Assembly (NCBI GenBank): GCA_003050565.1
Contig: PEBW01000003.1
Coordinates: forward strand, 23,347 to 87,346
Length of the DNA: 64,000 bases
Origin: Brockia lithotrophica
GTDB taxonomy: Bacteria; Bacillota; Bacilli; Thermicanales; DSM-22653
Reading direction: 5' to 3'
In this document: one piece after another, positions 25,627 to 34,405 of the stretch
Position numbering within the stretch: the stretch's first letter is position 1
Layout of the letters: each line of letters opens with the position of its first letter
Program-made: the position numbers and the translations under genes
The notes under the pieces: generated by a model
Told to the model about the DNA's origin: nothing
The model's input: the letters and a program-made list of their open reading frames with translations, nothing else
The model's database searches: none

Positions 25627-26541
25627 ATGCCGAACGGCAAAATGCGCCTGAGCTCCCTCCTCTTCGACTACATGCTCCTCTTCGCGGGGAGCGCCATCTT
25701 CGCCGCCGGGCTGAACGCCTTCATCCTCGCGAACGGACTCGCCGAGGGCGGGGTGACGGGGATCGCCCTCATCCTGTACTATCGGGCACACTGGCCGCCG
25801 GGGTGGACGATCCTCGCCCTCAACCTCCCGCTTTTCCTCCTCGGTTGGCGCACGCTCGGGAGTGCCGCCCTCGTGCGCACGGTCTTCGCCACGGTGACGA
25901 GCTCGGTCTTCATCGAGTGGATGAAGCCCCTCCGCTCGGTTTCCACCCACGACCTCCTCCTCGCCGCCCTCTACGCCGGCGTGAGCATCGGCCTTGGGCT
26001 GGGCCTCATCATCCGAAGCGGCGGAACCACGGGAGGCTCCGACCTCGTGGCGCGGATCGTGCACAAGCTCACGGGGATGAACGTCGGGCGTGCGATGTTC
26101 TTCTTCGACGCGGGCGTGATCCTTCTCTCCATCGCCACGTACCTCGACCTCGAGCGGGCGATGTACACCCTCGTGGCCCTGTTCATCGGCGCCCGCGTCG
26201 TCGACCTCGTCCAAGAAACCGCCTACGCCGCCCGCGCCGTGCTCGTGATCTCCCCGCGCTCGCAGGCGATCGCCCGCCGCGTGCTTGCCGAGCTCGAGCG
26301 CGGGGCCACGTACATCCGGGGCATCGGGGCGTATTCGGGGACGGAGTACCCCCTTCTGTACGTCGTGGTTTCCCAGAGCGAGCTCGCCCGCCTCAAGCAG
26401 ATCATCTTCGAAGAAGACCCGCGTGCCTTTTTCGTCGTCACGGAGGCCCACGACGTCCACGGAGAAGGATTTACGTGGGAGAGTCCGGCGGAAGGGCCGA
26501 GGCCGTCCCCGGAGCCCCCGCCTTCCCGGGACGCCGTCTAA
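25627..26541 (+). CDS. YitT family membrane protein (DUF161/DUF2179)
   Basis: A 304-residue protein. The N-terminal half has five to six membrane helices with the family landmarks FAAGLNAFILANGLAEGG and LGLIIRSGGTTGGSDL. A cytosolic DUF2179 domain follows (VLVISPRSQAIARRVLAELE, GATYIRGIGAYSG, LKQIIFEEDPRAFFVVTEAH, then DVHGEGF). The function is unknown; the class includes YpjC, which lies beside ypjD in Bacillus, so this may be the same locus. ATG at 25627 has GAAAGGAG upstream. A Pro-rich tail ends the protein and a bidirectional terminator follows. Confidence 0.88.
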   Translation: MPNGKMRLSSLLFDYMLLFAGSAIFAAGLNAFILANGLAEGGVTGIALILYYRAHWPPGWTILALNLPLFLLGWRTLGSAALVRTVFATVTSSVFIEWMKPLRSVSTHDLLLAALYAGVSIGLGLGLIIRSGGTTGGSDLVARIVHKLTGMNVGRAMFFFDAGVILLSIATYLDLERAMYTLVALFIGARVVDLVQETAYAARAVLVISPRSQAIARRVLAELERGATYIRGIGAYSGTEYPLLYVVVSQSELARLKQIIFEEDPRAFFVVTEAHDVHGEGFTWESPAEGPRPSPEPPPSRDAV

Positions 26542-26559
26542 ACACAATCCTAGCGCAAG

Positions 26560-26588
26560 AAGCCCGCCGAACAAAAGCGGCGGGCTTT
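26560..26588. terminator. Bidirectional terminator between yitT and the IDEAL-domain gene
   Basis: AAGCCCGCCG (26560-26569) and CGGCGGGCTT (26578-26587) form a perfect 10-bp stem with an 8-nt loop, ending in TTT rightward and flanked by TTC leftward. It overlaps the stop codon of the convergent IDEAL-domain gene. Confidence 0.75.
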
Positions 26589-26817
26589 ACGCGTGCTCCT
26601 CCGTCTCCTGCGACTCCTCGTGGAGAAGCCTTCGCAAAAGAAGGGTGAGTTCCTCGAACTTTTCCCGATCGCGCTCGTCGAGCGCGCGATCGATTTCTCG
26701 CCGCAGGCGCTCGACCGTGTAGGCGCGAACCGCCCGCTCGAGGACGATTTCCGCCACGATCGACGCCACGGGGTCGCCGGCTTGCGATCGCCGCTCAACC
26801 TGCCGCTCCATTCCCAC
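26587..26817 (-). CDS. IDEAL domain protein
   Basis: A 76-residue protein. The central segment TVERLRREIDRALDERDREKFEELTLLL fits the IDEAL domain (I-D-x-A-L, then D-x-x-x-F), a short helical protein-interaction module found in YpiB and related Bacillales proteins. The ypiB gene lies near aroA-tyrA-hisC in Bacillus, which matches this position. The start is probably GTG at 26817 (GGAGGGAGCGGAC ahead); ATG at 26811 is the alternative. The function is unknown, perhaps an adaptor. Confidence 0.75.
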   Translation of the reverse strand: MGMERQVERRSQAGDPVASIVAEIVLERAVRAYTVERLRREIDRALDERDREKFEELTLLLRRLLHEESQETEEHA

Positions 26818-26924
26818 GTCCGCTCCCTCCCCTCGTCCGGGGTCTCTCTTACCCGTTATTTCCCGGATGGGCAGGGCGTAACCCTCGATGCGGGGGAAAA
26901 ATAGGAAAACGCAGCGGGTGCGGG

Positions 26925-26987
26925 AAAAAGCCGGCCGGCGCGGCGCTCAGCCGCGGAACGGCGCGCAAGAAAGCCTCGCGCGGCCGG
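26925..26987 (-). terminator. Terminator of the aroA/amidohydrolase transcript
   Basis: CCGGCC (26931-26936) and GGCCGG (26982-26987), extended by GC-rich pairing with one bulge, make a long stem. Read leftward it is followed by CTTTTTCCC (26929-26925). A second A5 run lies on the other side, but the leftward direction fits the upstream genes. Confidence 0.6.
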
Positions 26988-27041
26988 AAAAAGGGCGCCG
27001 CCCGACGGAGGTTCGCGGGACATTCGATTCTTTGAATGATC

Positions 27042-28283
27042 TCAGAGAGAGACGAGGCGTCCGTGCGCCCAACGGCACGCCGCCCGCAAGTAGTAGCCGC
27101 GTCCCCACGGGGGGCCCCAGACGGCCAAGGGAGGAGCGGAGCGGGGGTGATCGCTTCCCCCGTCCCCCCCATCCCATCCGTGAGGAAGTGCGTCGGAAGA
27201 TTCTCCGGAAGAACGCACGAGAAGGTGGGGGATTCCGTCGAGAAAGAGGACGCGCGGGGGACGCGTGCCCAGGCGGGGCGGAAAGAGGACGAAGTCGGCG
27301 GTCGCGCCGGGGGTGAGGCGGCCTCGCTCGGGGTAGAGTCCCAGAAGGCGGTAGAGGCGCCCTTGGAGCGTAGGCCTACCGAGCAGAGCCGTTTCCTCCG
27401 GCAAGTCGAGGGAGACGGGTCCCCTTCCGCGCGCGGAAACGGACGCGGGGCATTCCCAACGGGTGTTCGTACCCCCCTCGCTTGCGCGCGCGAGAAACTC
27501 GCCCAGCGTGCAAAGCACCCGAAGGAGGAACCCCGCCGGGCAAAACCCCGCCACCACGACGCCCTCCTCGACGACGCGCACGGGCTCGTCGGGGAGGAGC
27601 ACGAGAGGGGGATCCCCTTCCCCGCCGTCGCCTTCCTGCACCGCGGGGAAGTCCCGCGCCTCCGAGGCCGGCTCTCCCTCGCGCCTCCCCCGCGGGAGAG
27701 GTTCGGTGCGGGAGAAAGGGGCTCCACCGCCGCACACCGGCGACCAAGGGGTGTGTACGACGTGAAGCCCCGACCGGGAGGCGAATTCTACGGTCCCCCG
27801 TCGTCCGTACGGGTGCGGCCAACGTTCGCCGTGCACCCACACCGCCGCAATTCCCGCGCGCCGAAGTTCGCTCGCGAGTCCCGGGGTGAACTTGGAGAGC
27901 GGAAGTACGGGGATAAACGCGTAAGTCAGGGGAGAATCCGCGTACACGCGGTGTGCCCGCGCCCACACGAGGGAAAAGGGGAGCTTCCCGTCGTAGGGGA
28001 GGAGTTCTACCGCCGTTCCGACCCCGGCGTAGAACAGGCGCCGCCAAAGAGCGCGCCCGCGAGCAGGGTCTTCTTCCAGACGCGCGCGCACACTCCCCAA
28101 CGCGATGAGGGCGCCCGCCGCCGGGCGCAAGATCCCGCCCTGCGCGTCGATATGCCAACGCGCCCTCCGCCCGCTGCCGCGTCCGCCGAGGTCGTACGCC
28201 CGACCGTCGCGGACGACGACGTCCCCCACTTCCCCGGCCGTGTCGATGCCGAAACGGCGCGCGCGTTCGATCTTCCCCTCCAT
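27042..28283 (-). CDS. Dihydroorotase-like amidohydrolase, probably catalytically inactive
   Basis: A 413-residue protein with the outline of composite amidohydrolases. The N-terminal small domain is VGDVVVRDGRAYDLGG ... WHIDAQGGILRPAAGALIAL, and the C-terminal return is GRLTPGATADFVLFPPRLG ... VLFLDGIPH. Where active enzymes have the metal motif DxHxH after the IDAxG strand, this one reads AGALIALGSV, with no histidines. A carbamylated lysine or the later metal His could not be placed. It is therefore likely a pseudoenzyme or scaffold. It ends the asnB-hisC-tyrA-aroA cluster, 259 bp after aroA. The start at ATG 28283 is chosen from homology to the family start; its ribosome site is weak. Confidence 0.62.
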   Translation of the reverse strand: MEGKIERARRFGIDTAGEVGDVVVRDGRAYDLGGRGSGRRARWHIDAQGGILRPAAGALIALGSVRARLEEDPARGRALWRRLFYAGVGTAVELLPYDGKLPFSLVWARAHRVYADSPLTYAFIPVLPLSKFTPGLASELRRAGIAAVWVHGERWPHPYGRRGTVEFASRSGLHVVHTPWSPVCGGGAPFSRTEPLPRGRREGEPASEARDFPAVQEGDGGEGDPPLVLLPDEPVRVVEEGVVVAGFCPAGFLLRVLCTLGEFLARASEGGTNTRWECPASVSARGRGPVSLDLPEETALLGRPTLQGRLYRLLGLYPERGRLTPGATADFVLFPPRLGTRPPRVLFLDGIPHLLVRSSGESSDALPHGWDGGDGGSDHPRSAPPLAVWGPPWGRGYYLRAACRWAHGRLVSL

Positions 28284-28542
28284 CCTCGGCTCTGCCGCCC
28301 TTCCGTCCCAGGGTAAGGAAGGTGGCCTCCGCGCGTTCTCGCCTCCGCCGGGCGCGGAGGGCTTCCCGCGGGAGCAGGACCTTTCCCATGGGTACGGCGG
28401 CAGAGGCGGAAGTAGAACGGTCCGGAAAGGCGCCCGAAACGCCTTCCCGCCGAGTGTACGGCGCGATCCTCGGTACGGCGGGGCCCCCGATCGATGCCGA
28501 GACGGTAAGGGGAAGCCTTCTCTCCGATGCGAACGACGCGAA

Positions 28543-29895
28543 TCAGCCCTCCCGGGACTCAAGGGATTCCCAGAGGCGGAAAAACGACGGGAAGGAGACG
28601 GCAACGGCCTCGTACCCGCGGAGGAGGGAAGTCCCCTCGCGGACGAGGGCGGCCGCCACGGCAAAGGACATGGCGAGCCGGTGGTCGCCCGCCGCATCTC
28701 CCGAAGAGCCGCGGAGCGGCGTAGGTCCCTCGACGACGAAACCGTCCGGACGTTCGGAAATCTCGGCGCCCATGGGGCGGAGGAGGCGGACGATCTCCGC
28801 GATGCGGTCGGATTCCTTCACGCGGAGTTCGGATGCCCCTTCGACGACCGTACGGCCCTCCGCCTGCGTCGCGAGGACGGCGAGAAGCGGGAGTTCGTCG
28901 ATGAGGCGGGGGACGTCCTCCGCGCCTACGGTCACCCCGTGCAGGCGGGAAGACGCGACGCGCACGGAACCCACGGGCTCTCCCCAGAACTCTCCCTCTT
29001 CCGACACCTCGACCGTCGCGCCCATCTTTCGCAGGACGTCGAGAAAGCCGGTGCGCGTCGGGTTGAGGCCCACCTCGCGCACGACGACCTCCGCATCCGG
29101 GTGGGCGGCGGCGAGTCCGAGAAAAAACGCGGCGGAGGAGATGTCTCCGGGCACGCGGATTCGATGGTCGCCCTCGGGGACAAACGGCCCCCGAAGCACG
29201 AGGCGCCTTACCCCGTCCCCACCTCCCGGTTCGACCGCGAGGGGCGCGCCGAGGGCGCGAAGGAGGCGCTCGGTGTGGTCGCGGCTCACGACGGGTTCCT
29301 CGACGACGTGCTCACCCTCCGTGCCGAGACCGGCGAAGAGAAGGGCGGACTTCACCTGCGCGCTGGCCACGGGAAGGCGGACGGACAGCGGGCGAAGGTT
29401 TCCCCCGCGGACGGCCAGGGGGAGGTACTCGCCGTCGGCGCGGCCGAGTACCGCGGCCCCCGCCCGGCGAAGCGGATCGACGACGCGGCGCATGGGGCGG
29501 CGGGCGAGGGAGTCGTCGCCGTCGAACACGACGGCGATCGGATACGGCGCCACAAGGCCGAGGGCGAGGCGCAAGGTCGTCCCGGAGTTTCCCGCGTCGA
29601 TCACGTGCCGGGGCTCATGCCAACGGCCGGGACCTAAGCTCGCGAGTCGGACCGCAAGGGCGTCGACGCCCGCGGTGTCGGGGACCACGGCGACGTCGAC
29701 GCCCAGGGCCCGGACGAGGCGAAGGGTCGCCTCGACGTCCTGGGAGGCGAGGACGCCGCGGGCCTCCACCTTCCCCCGGTTCAACGCGCCGAGCATGAGG
29801 ATCCGATGGGAGAGGGACTTGTCCCCGGGCACGCGCCCGTCGAAGCGCACGCGCCGAATGGGGCGCAAAGGCAGGGCGGTCGACGGATCGGACAT
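28543..29895 (-). CDS. aroA: 3-phosphoshikimate 1-carboxyvinyltransferase (EPSP synthase)
   Basis: A 450-residue enzyme of the shikimate pathway joining phosphoenolpyruvate to shikimate 3-phosphate. Motifs: RVPGDKSLSHRILMLGAL, DAGNSGTTLRLALGLVA, SAQVKSALLFAGL, SRDHTERLLRALGA, NPTRTGFLDVL and RVKESDRI. The SRDHTERLL block and VPGDISSAAFFL agree with the class II type. ATG at 29895 is preceded by GAGGGAGGG. Upstream in-frame codons overlap tyrA and were not used. It follows tyrA by 142 bp. Confidence 0.96.
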   Translation of the reverse strand: MSDPSTALPLRPIRRVRFDGRVPGDKSLSHRILMLGALNRGKVEARGVLASQDVEATLRLVRALGVDVAVVPDTAGVDALAVRLASLGPGRWHEPRHVIDAGNSGTTLRLALGLVAPYPIAVVFDGDDSLARRPMRRVVDPLRRAGAAVLGRADGEYLPLAVRGGNLRPLSVRLPVASAQVKSALLFAGLGTEGEHVVEEPVVSRDHTERLLRALGAPLAVEPGGGDGVRRLVLRGPFVPEGDHRIRVPGDISSAAFFLGLAAAHPDAEVVVREVGLNPTRTGFLDVLRKMGATVEVSEEGEFWGEPVGSVRVASSRLHGVTVGAEDVPRLIDELPLLAVLATQAEGRTVVEGASELRVKESDRIAEIVRLLRPMGAEISERPDGFVVEGPTPLRGSSGDAAGDHRLAMSFAVAAALVREGTSLLRGYEAVAVSFPSFFRLWESLESREG

Positions 29896-30037
29896 GGGCG
29901 CATTCCCTCCCTCGCGTCGTGGAGAGATTCCGGAAAAGGGGCGGACCGTAGGTCCCGAGGCGACGTCTCTGCGGAGGGCGCGGTGCGCATCCCCCCCCCG
30001 GGTGGAGGAGGCGGACCGTGGGCGACCCGACGGTGTC

Positions 30038-31204
30038 TCAGCGGGGAAATTCCACGTCGTAGCCGGCTTCCCGCAGTACTTCGTGGGCGCGAAGGAGGTC
30101 GGTTTCGTTGCGAAACGCCAGGCGGAGGATCCCCCAGACGTCTTCCCGGAGTTCGAGGATCTCGAGGTTGGTGAGGTTGATCCCTTGCTCGCCCAGAAGC
30201 GTGGTGAGCCGCCCGATCTCCCCCGGGCGGTCCGCGATGCGCGCGTAAAGTTCGAACAAGGGGTGGATCGCCCCGCGCCGCTTTTCCGGAAGGGCGCGGC
30301 GATAGCGCGAAGCTTCGGAAAAAAACCGATACAAAAACTCGTCGACGTCCGCCGTCCCTTCGAGGTCCCGGTCGGGGTCTTCCGCTTCCCCGGAGACGTC
30401 GACGCTCCGGAGGAGCCGCGCGAGGGTTTCGGCGCGGCGGGCAATTTCTTCGAGGTACGCCCCCACCACCTCGCGATTCTCGAGGAGGATGTCCCGCCAC
30501 ATGGCCGGATCTCCCTCGGCGATGCGGGTGAGGTCTTTGAACCCTCCCGCCGCGAGGAAGTAGTACCAGTCGCTCTCGCTTCGCCGCTCGAGGACCATGT
30601 GCACGAGGAGGGCGGCGACCACGTGGGGGAGGTGACTCACGAGGCCTACGACGCGGTCGTGGACGTCCGGATCCATGGTCACGATCTTCGCGCGCGTCGG
30701 TGCGAGCACCTCGCGGACGAGCGCCAAGGCGCCCTCCGGCGTGCCCGCCGCGGGGCAGAGGACGTAGTACGCGTTTTCGAACAAATCCGCATGCGCCGCC
30801 TCCAGCCCCGCCTTGTGCGAACCCGCCATGGGGTGGCCGCCCACGAAGTACACGCCTCGGTCGCGAAAGACCTCCTCCGCAAGGCGCACGATTCCCGCCT
30901 TCGTGCTCCCCACGTCCGTGATCACCGCTCCCGGGCGCAGGCGCGCCGTGCGCAAGGATTCGAGCAAGGCGCGAATCGTCCGCACGGGCGTGGCGAGGAC
31001 GATCACGTCGTACGCGGACGCGGCGCGCAGAAAATCGGGTTCTTCGCGGGAGATGAAGCCTAGTTCACGGGCCCGGCGTATGCGCCCCGGAACGGCGTCC
31101 GTCCCCCCGACCTCCCAACCGCCGCGCGTGAGCGCAGCGGCGAGCGAACCGCCGATGAGGCCGAGGCCGACGATGAGCACGCGTATCTCCACCGAAGTTC
31201 TCAC
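30038..31204 (-). CDS. tyrA: Prephenate dehydrogenase with C-terminal ACT domain
   Basis: A 388-residue protein. The Rossmann loop VLIVGLGLIGGSLAAAL binds NAD. The catalytic region includes VGGHPMAGSHKAGLEAA and LVSHLPHVVAALL. The C-terminal ACT domain (LYARIADRPGEIGRLTTLLG, then INLTNLEIL) is the place where tyrosine usually inhibits. It makes 4-hydroxyphenylpyruvate, which HisC can transaminate to tyrosine. GTG at 31204 overlaps the hisC stop as GTGA; a second GTG at 31192 is possible. Confidence 0.95.
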   Translation of the reverse strand: MRTSVEIRVLIVGLGLIGGSLAAALTRGGWEVGGTDAVPGRIRRARELGFISREEPDFLRAASAYDVIVLATPVRTIRALLESLRTARLRPGAVITDVGSTKAGIVRLAEEVFRDRGVYFVGGHPMAGSHKAGLEAAHADLFENAYYVLCPAAGTPEGALALVREVLAPTRAKIVTMDPDVHDRVVGLVSHLPHVVAALLVHMVLERRSESDWYYFLAAGGFKDLTRIAEGDPAMWRDILLENREVVGAYLEEIARRAETLARLLRSVDVSGEAEDPDRDLEGTADVDEFLYRFFSEASRYRRALPEKRRGAIHPLFELYARIADRPGEIGRLTTLLGEQGINLTNLEILELREDVWGILRLAFRNETDLLRAHEVLREAGYDVEFPR

Positions 31205-32439
31205 CTCGACAGTTCGTCAGGGTGCCACCCCGCGGCGTACCTTTCCCGAAGGGCGCGGAAGGCCGCCACCGCGCGATCTATGTCGTCTTCCGTTCCCACG
31301 GAAATCCGAAGCCCGAGCGGCGGAAAGGGACGGACGATGACGCCCGCGCGCTTCAGGCGGGCGTGGGCCTCGCCTATAGAGATTTCCCCCGCCTCCCCGG
31401 GCAAGCTCCCCGCCGGGCAATCGGAAGACGCGAGCAGCCGACGGGCCTCTTCGGTCGCCCAGGGCACGAATACGAAGTTCGTTTCCGAGGGAAGCACGGG
31501 GTACCCGAGTTCCCGCAGTTCGCCGGCGAGGCGTTCCCGCGCCGCGCGCGTACGGCGGACGACCCGAAAGACGTGCTCCTCGTCCTCGAGCGCCGCTTCG
31601 GCAGCCCGCTGGGCAAGGGCAGAGAGGTTGAAGGGGCGCCGCGCCTCTTCCAAGAACTCTACGAGCTCGGGCCGCCCTACGGCGTAGCCCACGCGCAAGC
31701 CCGCGAGGCCGTAGGCCTTGGAAAACGTCCGAAGCGCCAGGACGTTCGGCTGCCGCCGTGCGAGTTCGACGCCCGACGGCGCCGCACCGGGCGCGACGTA
31801 TTCGGCGTACGCCTCGTCGTAGACGAGGAGGACGTCGGGAGGAAGTTCGGCGACGAAGGACTCCACGGCCGCGGGGTCCACGGCCGTGCCCAAGGGGTTG
31901 TCCGGCACGTCGAGCCACACGAGGCGCACGTCTTCCCGCCTGCGGACGCTCTCCGCCAGGGCCGCGAGGTCGTGCCGCCCCTCCCGCACGGGAACTTCCA
32001 CGGCCTCCGCGCCGAAGAGGCGCGTGAGGATCGGGTACATGGCAAAGCTCGGCCGGCTCATCACGGCCGCCGCGCCGGGTTCCAGAAAGCGGGCGGCGAT
32101 CGTCTGGAGGACGTCCTCGAGACCCGCGCCGACAAAGATCCAAGACGGATCGACCCCGTGGCGGCGCGCAAGCGCCGCGCGCAGGGAGCGGGAGGCTCCG
32201 TCCGGGTAGCGGAGGAGGACCTCTGGGTCGCCTGCGGCTTCCCGTAACGCGGCGAGGACCTGCGGAGAAGGGCCGTAAGGGTTCTCGTTGGAGGAAAGCT
32301 TGGCGACGGCTGCAGGCGATAGGCCCGCTTCCCGCGCCACGTCCGCGGGAGATTCTCCGGGCACGTAGCGAACGAGGCCGCTGCGGTCGTTCGCGCGAAT
32401 GCGAACCTCGCCGCCAAGCGGCTCAGAGGGCGAGGTCAC
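31201..32439 (-). CDS. hisC: Histidinol-phosphate / aromatic aminotransferase
   Basis: A 412-residue fold-type I PLP aminotransferase. Marks: KLSSNENPYGPSPQV, DVPDNPLGT (N binding PLP), LLVYDEAYAEYV, and TFSKAYGLAGLRVGY with the PLP lysine, then LRISVGTEDDIDRAV. In Bacillus HisC serves both histidine and tyrosine/phenylalanine synthesis, and lies between trpA and tyrA as here (with asnB intervening). The N-terminal 40 residues are longer than usual and carry SGLVRYVPGESPADVAREAG. GTG at 32439 has AAAGGGGGGAG ahead and overlaps asnB by 17 bp. Confidence 0.94.
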   Translation of the reverse strand: MTSPSEPLGGEVRIRANDRSGLVRYVPGESPADVAREAGLSPAAVAKLSSNENPYGPSPQVLAALREAAGDPEVLLRYPDGASRSLRAALARRHGVDPSWIFVGAGLEDVLQTIAARFLEPGAAAVMSRPSFAMYPILTRLFGAEAVEVPVREGRHDLAALAESVRRREDVRLVWLDVPDNPLGTAVDPAAVESFVAELPPDVLLVYDEAYAEYVAPGAAPSGVELARRQPNVLALRTFSKAYGLAGLRVGYAVGRPELVEFLEEARRPFNLSALAQRAAEAALEDEEHVFRVVRRTRAARERLAGELRELGYPVLPSETNFVFVPWATEEARRLLASSDCPAGSLPGEAGEISIGEAHARLKRAGVIVRPFPPLGLRISVGTEDDIDRAVAAFRALRERYAAGWHPDELSR

Positions 32440-34405
32440 GGGAGACTCCCCCCTTTTCCGAAGAGACGCCCGCGCGCGCCGCCGAGGAGAGGAAGACCTC
32501 CGACCACAAGGCGAGGGCGTAGAGGACGTAGAGCTTGCGGGCGTTGTCCCGCCTCCCCTCCACGTGCTCGCGGGCGAGCGAAGCGGCGTAGCCGACGTCG
32601 AGAAATGCGGCCGCCGGCGATTCGGCGATGCGGGCGACGACCCGATCGGCGTACCCCTGGCGCAGCCAGTCGCGGAGCGGCACGGGAAAGCCGAGCTTCG
32701 GCCGGTCGACGACGTGCGGGGGAAGGATGTCGCGGAAGGCTTGGCGGACGATGTACTTGCTCTGACCGCCCCGCACCTTGAACGACGAGGGCACACGCGA
32801 GGCGAGGCGGTAGACGTCGAAGTGCATGAAGGGCATACCCAGCTGCACGCCGTGCGCCGCCGTCGAGCGTTCTCCCTTTACGAGGATGTCGCCGGGGAGC
32901 CAGAGGTTGAGGTCGACGAGCTGCATGCGCGCGACGTCGTCCACGGCGGGAGGCAGGGAGGCGTAGACCTCCCTCGCCCACGAAAAGGCGTCGCGTGCCC
33001 CGCGGAGCACGTCGCGAATTTCCGGGCGAAAGGCCGCAAACCGGTCCTCGGTGAAGACCTTGGCGTTCCCCACGTAGCGCTCCTCCAAGGGGGTCACGGA
33101 GCGCAAGAGGTAGTTCTTTCCGTAAAATCCCGGGAGGCTGCGGAAGAACACGCGGAGCGCGCGGCGCACCGGCAGGGGGAGGTGGCCCGCCCAGGAGACG
33201 GCGGCCGGCTCCAGGTAGATGCGGTACCCGGCGAAGAACTCGTCGGCCCCCTCGCCGGACAGGACCTTGCGGACGTACTCCGCCGCGCGGCCCGCGAGGA
33301 GGTAGAGCCCCACGGCCGAAGGATCCCCGAGGGGTTCGTCGAAGGCAGAGGCGGCCTCCCCCGCCCGCCCGAAGTACTCGTCGGGCGTCACGGGCCAAAA
33401 CCGGTGCTCCGTTCCCAAGAAGCGCGCCGTCGCCTCCGCCAGGGGACATTCGTCGTTCGGACCCCCGAAGCACACGGAAAACGTCCGCACGTCTCCGCGC
33501 CTCCGGGCGAGCGCCGCCAAGATCGAGGAATCGACCCCGCTGGAGAGAAGGACGCCGGTTTCGCCCGGAATCCACTCCGCGTCAAACGTTCGCTCCACCG
33601 TCGCGCGGATCGCCCGCTTCCAAAACTCCTCCGTCCGCTCCACGGGATCGACGGTCGGGGCGAAGTAACGCACTTCGTCCACACCCGCGGGTCGAAAGCG
33701 GAGGAAGTGGCCGGGGCGAAGGCGAAACACCTCGCGAAACGGCGTAAAGGGCCCGGGGACGTACTGCAAGGTGAGGTACATGAGCAAGGCTTCGAAGTTC
33801 ACTTCGGGCAACCGCGAAAGGGCGGGCAGAAGGGCCTTGAGCTCGGAAGCGAAGGCCAGGTTTCCGTCTCCTGCGGAGTAGAACAGGGGGCGAACGCCAA
33901 AGGGATCGCGGACGAGGTACAGCGTTTCCGCTCCGGGGTCGTGGAGCACGAGGACGAAGGCGCCGTGGAGGTACGAAAACGCGCCCTCCCCGAACCGGTC
34001 GTACAGGGCGAGGATCGCCCGTTCGGCCTCGCTCCCCACCACGTTCTCCGGAAGCCTTCCTCCGGAGAGGAGACGGGCATAGCGCAGAAGCCCGCGCGCG
34101 TTGGCCGGCCTTCCATCGAAGAGGGCGTAGCGCCCCGTTCGAAGGTCTACGGCGCCCCGGCGCACGCCGAGGGCCCTCACCTCCCCTTCCGGAAAATCAC
34201 CATCCGAGGCGTCGGGAGATTTCCGGTCGAGCCAAACGCCGATCCCCACTTCTTCCCGCCGATAGGCGATCTCCGGCGAGCCTCGGTGCAACGCGCGCCC
34301 GGCCATCGCCTCGAGGACGCTGTCGCGAGAAAGGCTCGCCTCGTCGCCCTTTCCGCCCGCCGCACTCGGACGAACGAACCGCGCAACACCCCAAAGCCCG
34401 CTCAT
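32423..34405 (-). CDS. asnB: Asparagine synthase-like protein with a degenerate glutaminase domain
   Basis: A 660-residue two-domain protein of the AsnB family. The C-terminal synthetase half is intact, with the PP-loop TGVLLSSGVDSSILAALA and VLSGEGADEFFAGYRIYLEP. The N-terminal half corresponds to the class II glutaminase, but residue 2 is Ser (MSGLWGVARF against the family's MCGI). The NGE motif appears as FDGRPAN, and the SD...E block as GSEAERAIL. Glutamine-dependent ammonia release is thus unlikely; free ammonia or another role is inferred. ATG at 34405 has AAGGAG 10 nt ahead. It heads the asnB-hisC-tyrA-aroA unit, behind a promoter at 34576-34604 and a leader of about 165 nt. Confidence 0.85.
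   Translation of the reverse strand: MSGLWGVARFVRPSAAGGKGDEASLSRDSVLEAMAGRALHRGSPEIAYRREEVGIGVWLDRKSPDASDGDFPEGEVRALGVRRGAVDLRTGRYALFDGRPANARGLLRYARLLSGGRLPENVVGSEAERAILALYDRFGEGAFSYLHGAFVLVLHDPGAETLYLVRDPFGVRPLFYSAGDGNLAFASELKALLPALSRLPEVNFEALLMYLTLQYVPGPFTPFREVFRLRPGHFLRFRPAGVDEVRYFAPTVDPVERTEEFWKRAIRATVERTFDAEWIPGETGVLLSSGVDSSILAALARRRGDVRTFSVCFGGPNDECPLAEATARFLGTEHRFWPVTPDEYFGRAGEAASAFDEPLGDPSAVGLYLLAGRAAEYVRKVLSGEGADEFFAGYRIYLEPAAVSWAGHLPLPVRRALRVFFRSLPGFYGKNYLLRSVTPLEERYVGNAKVFTEDRFAAFRPEIRDVLRGARDAFSWAREVYASLPPAVDDVARMQLVDLNLWLPGDILVKGERSTAAHGVQLGMPFMHFDVYRLASRVPSSFKVRGGQSKYIVRQAFRDILPPHVVDRPKLGFPVPLRDWLRQGYADRVVARIAESPAAAFLDVGYAASLAREHVEGRRDNARKLYVLYALALWSEVFLSSAARAGVSSEKGGVSRDLAL

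Noticed and set aside
28322..31063. A rightward open frame of about 910 codons opposite aroA and tyrA
   Set aside because: Antisense shadow; aroA and tyrA are unambiguous on the other strand.
31210..31235. GGGGTGGCACCC on the leftward strand, resembling the T-box antiterminator core
   Set aside because: It lies inside the last codons of hisC, which are conserved in sense, and there is no specifier stem or terminator around it.
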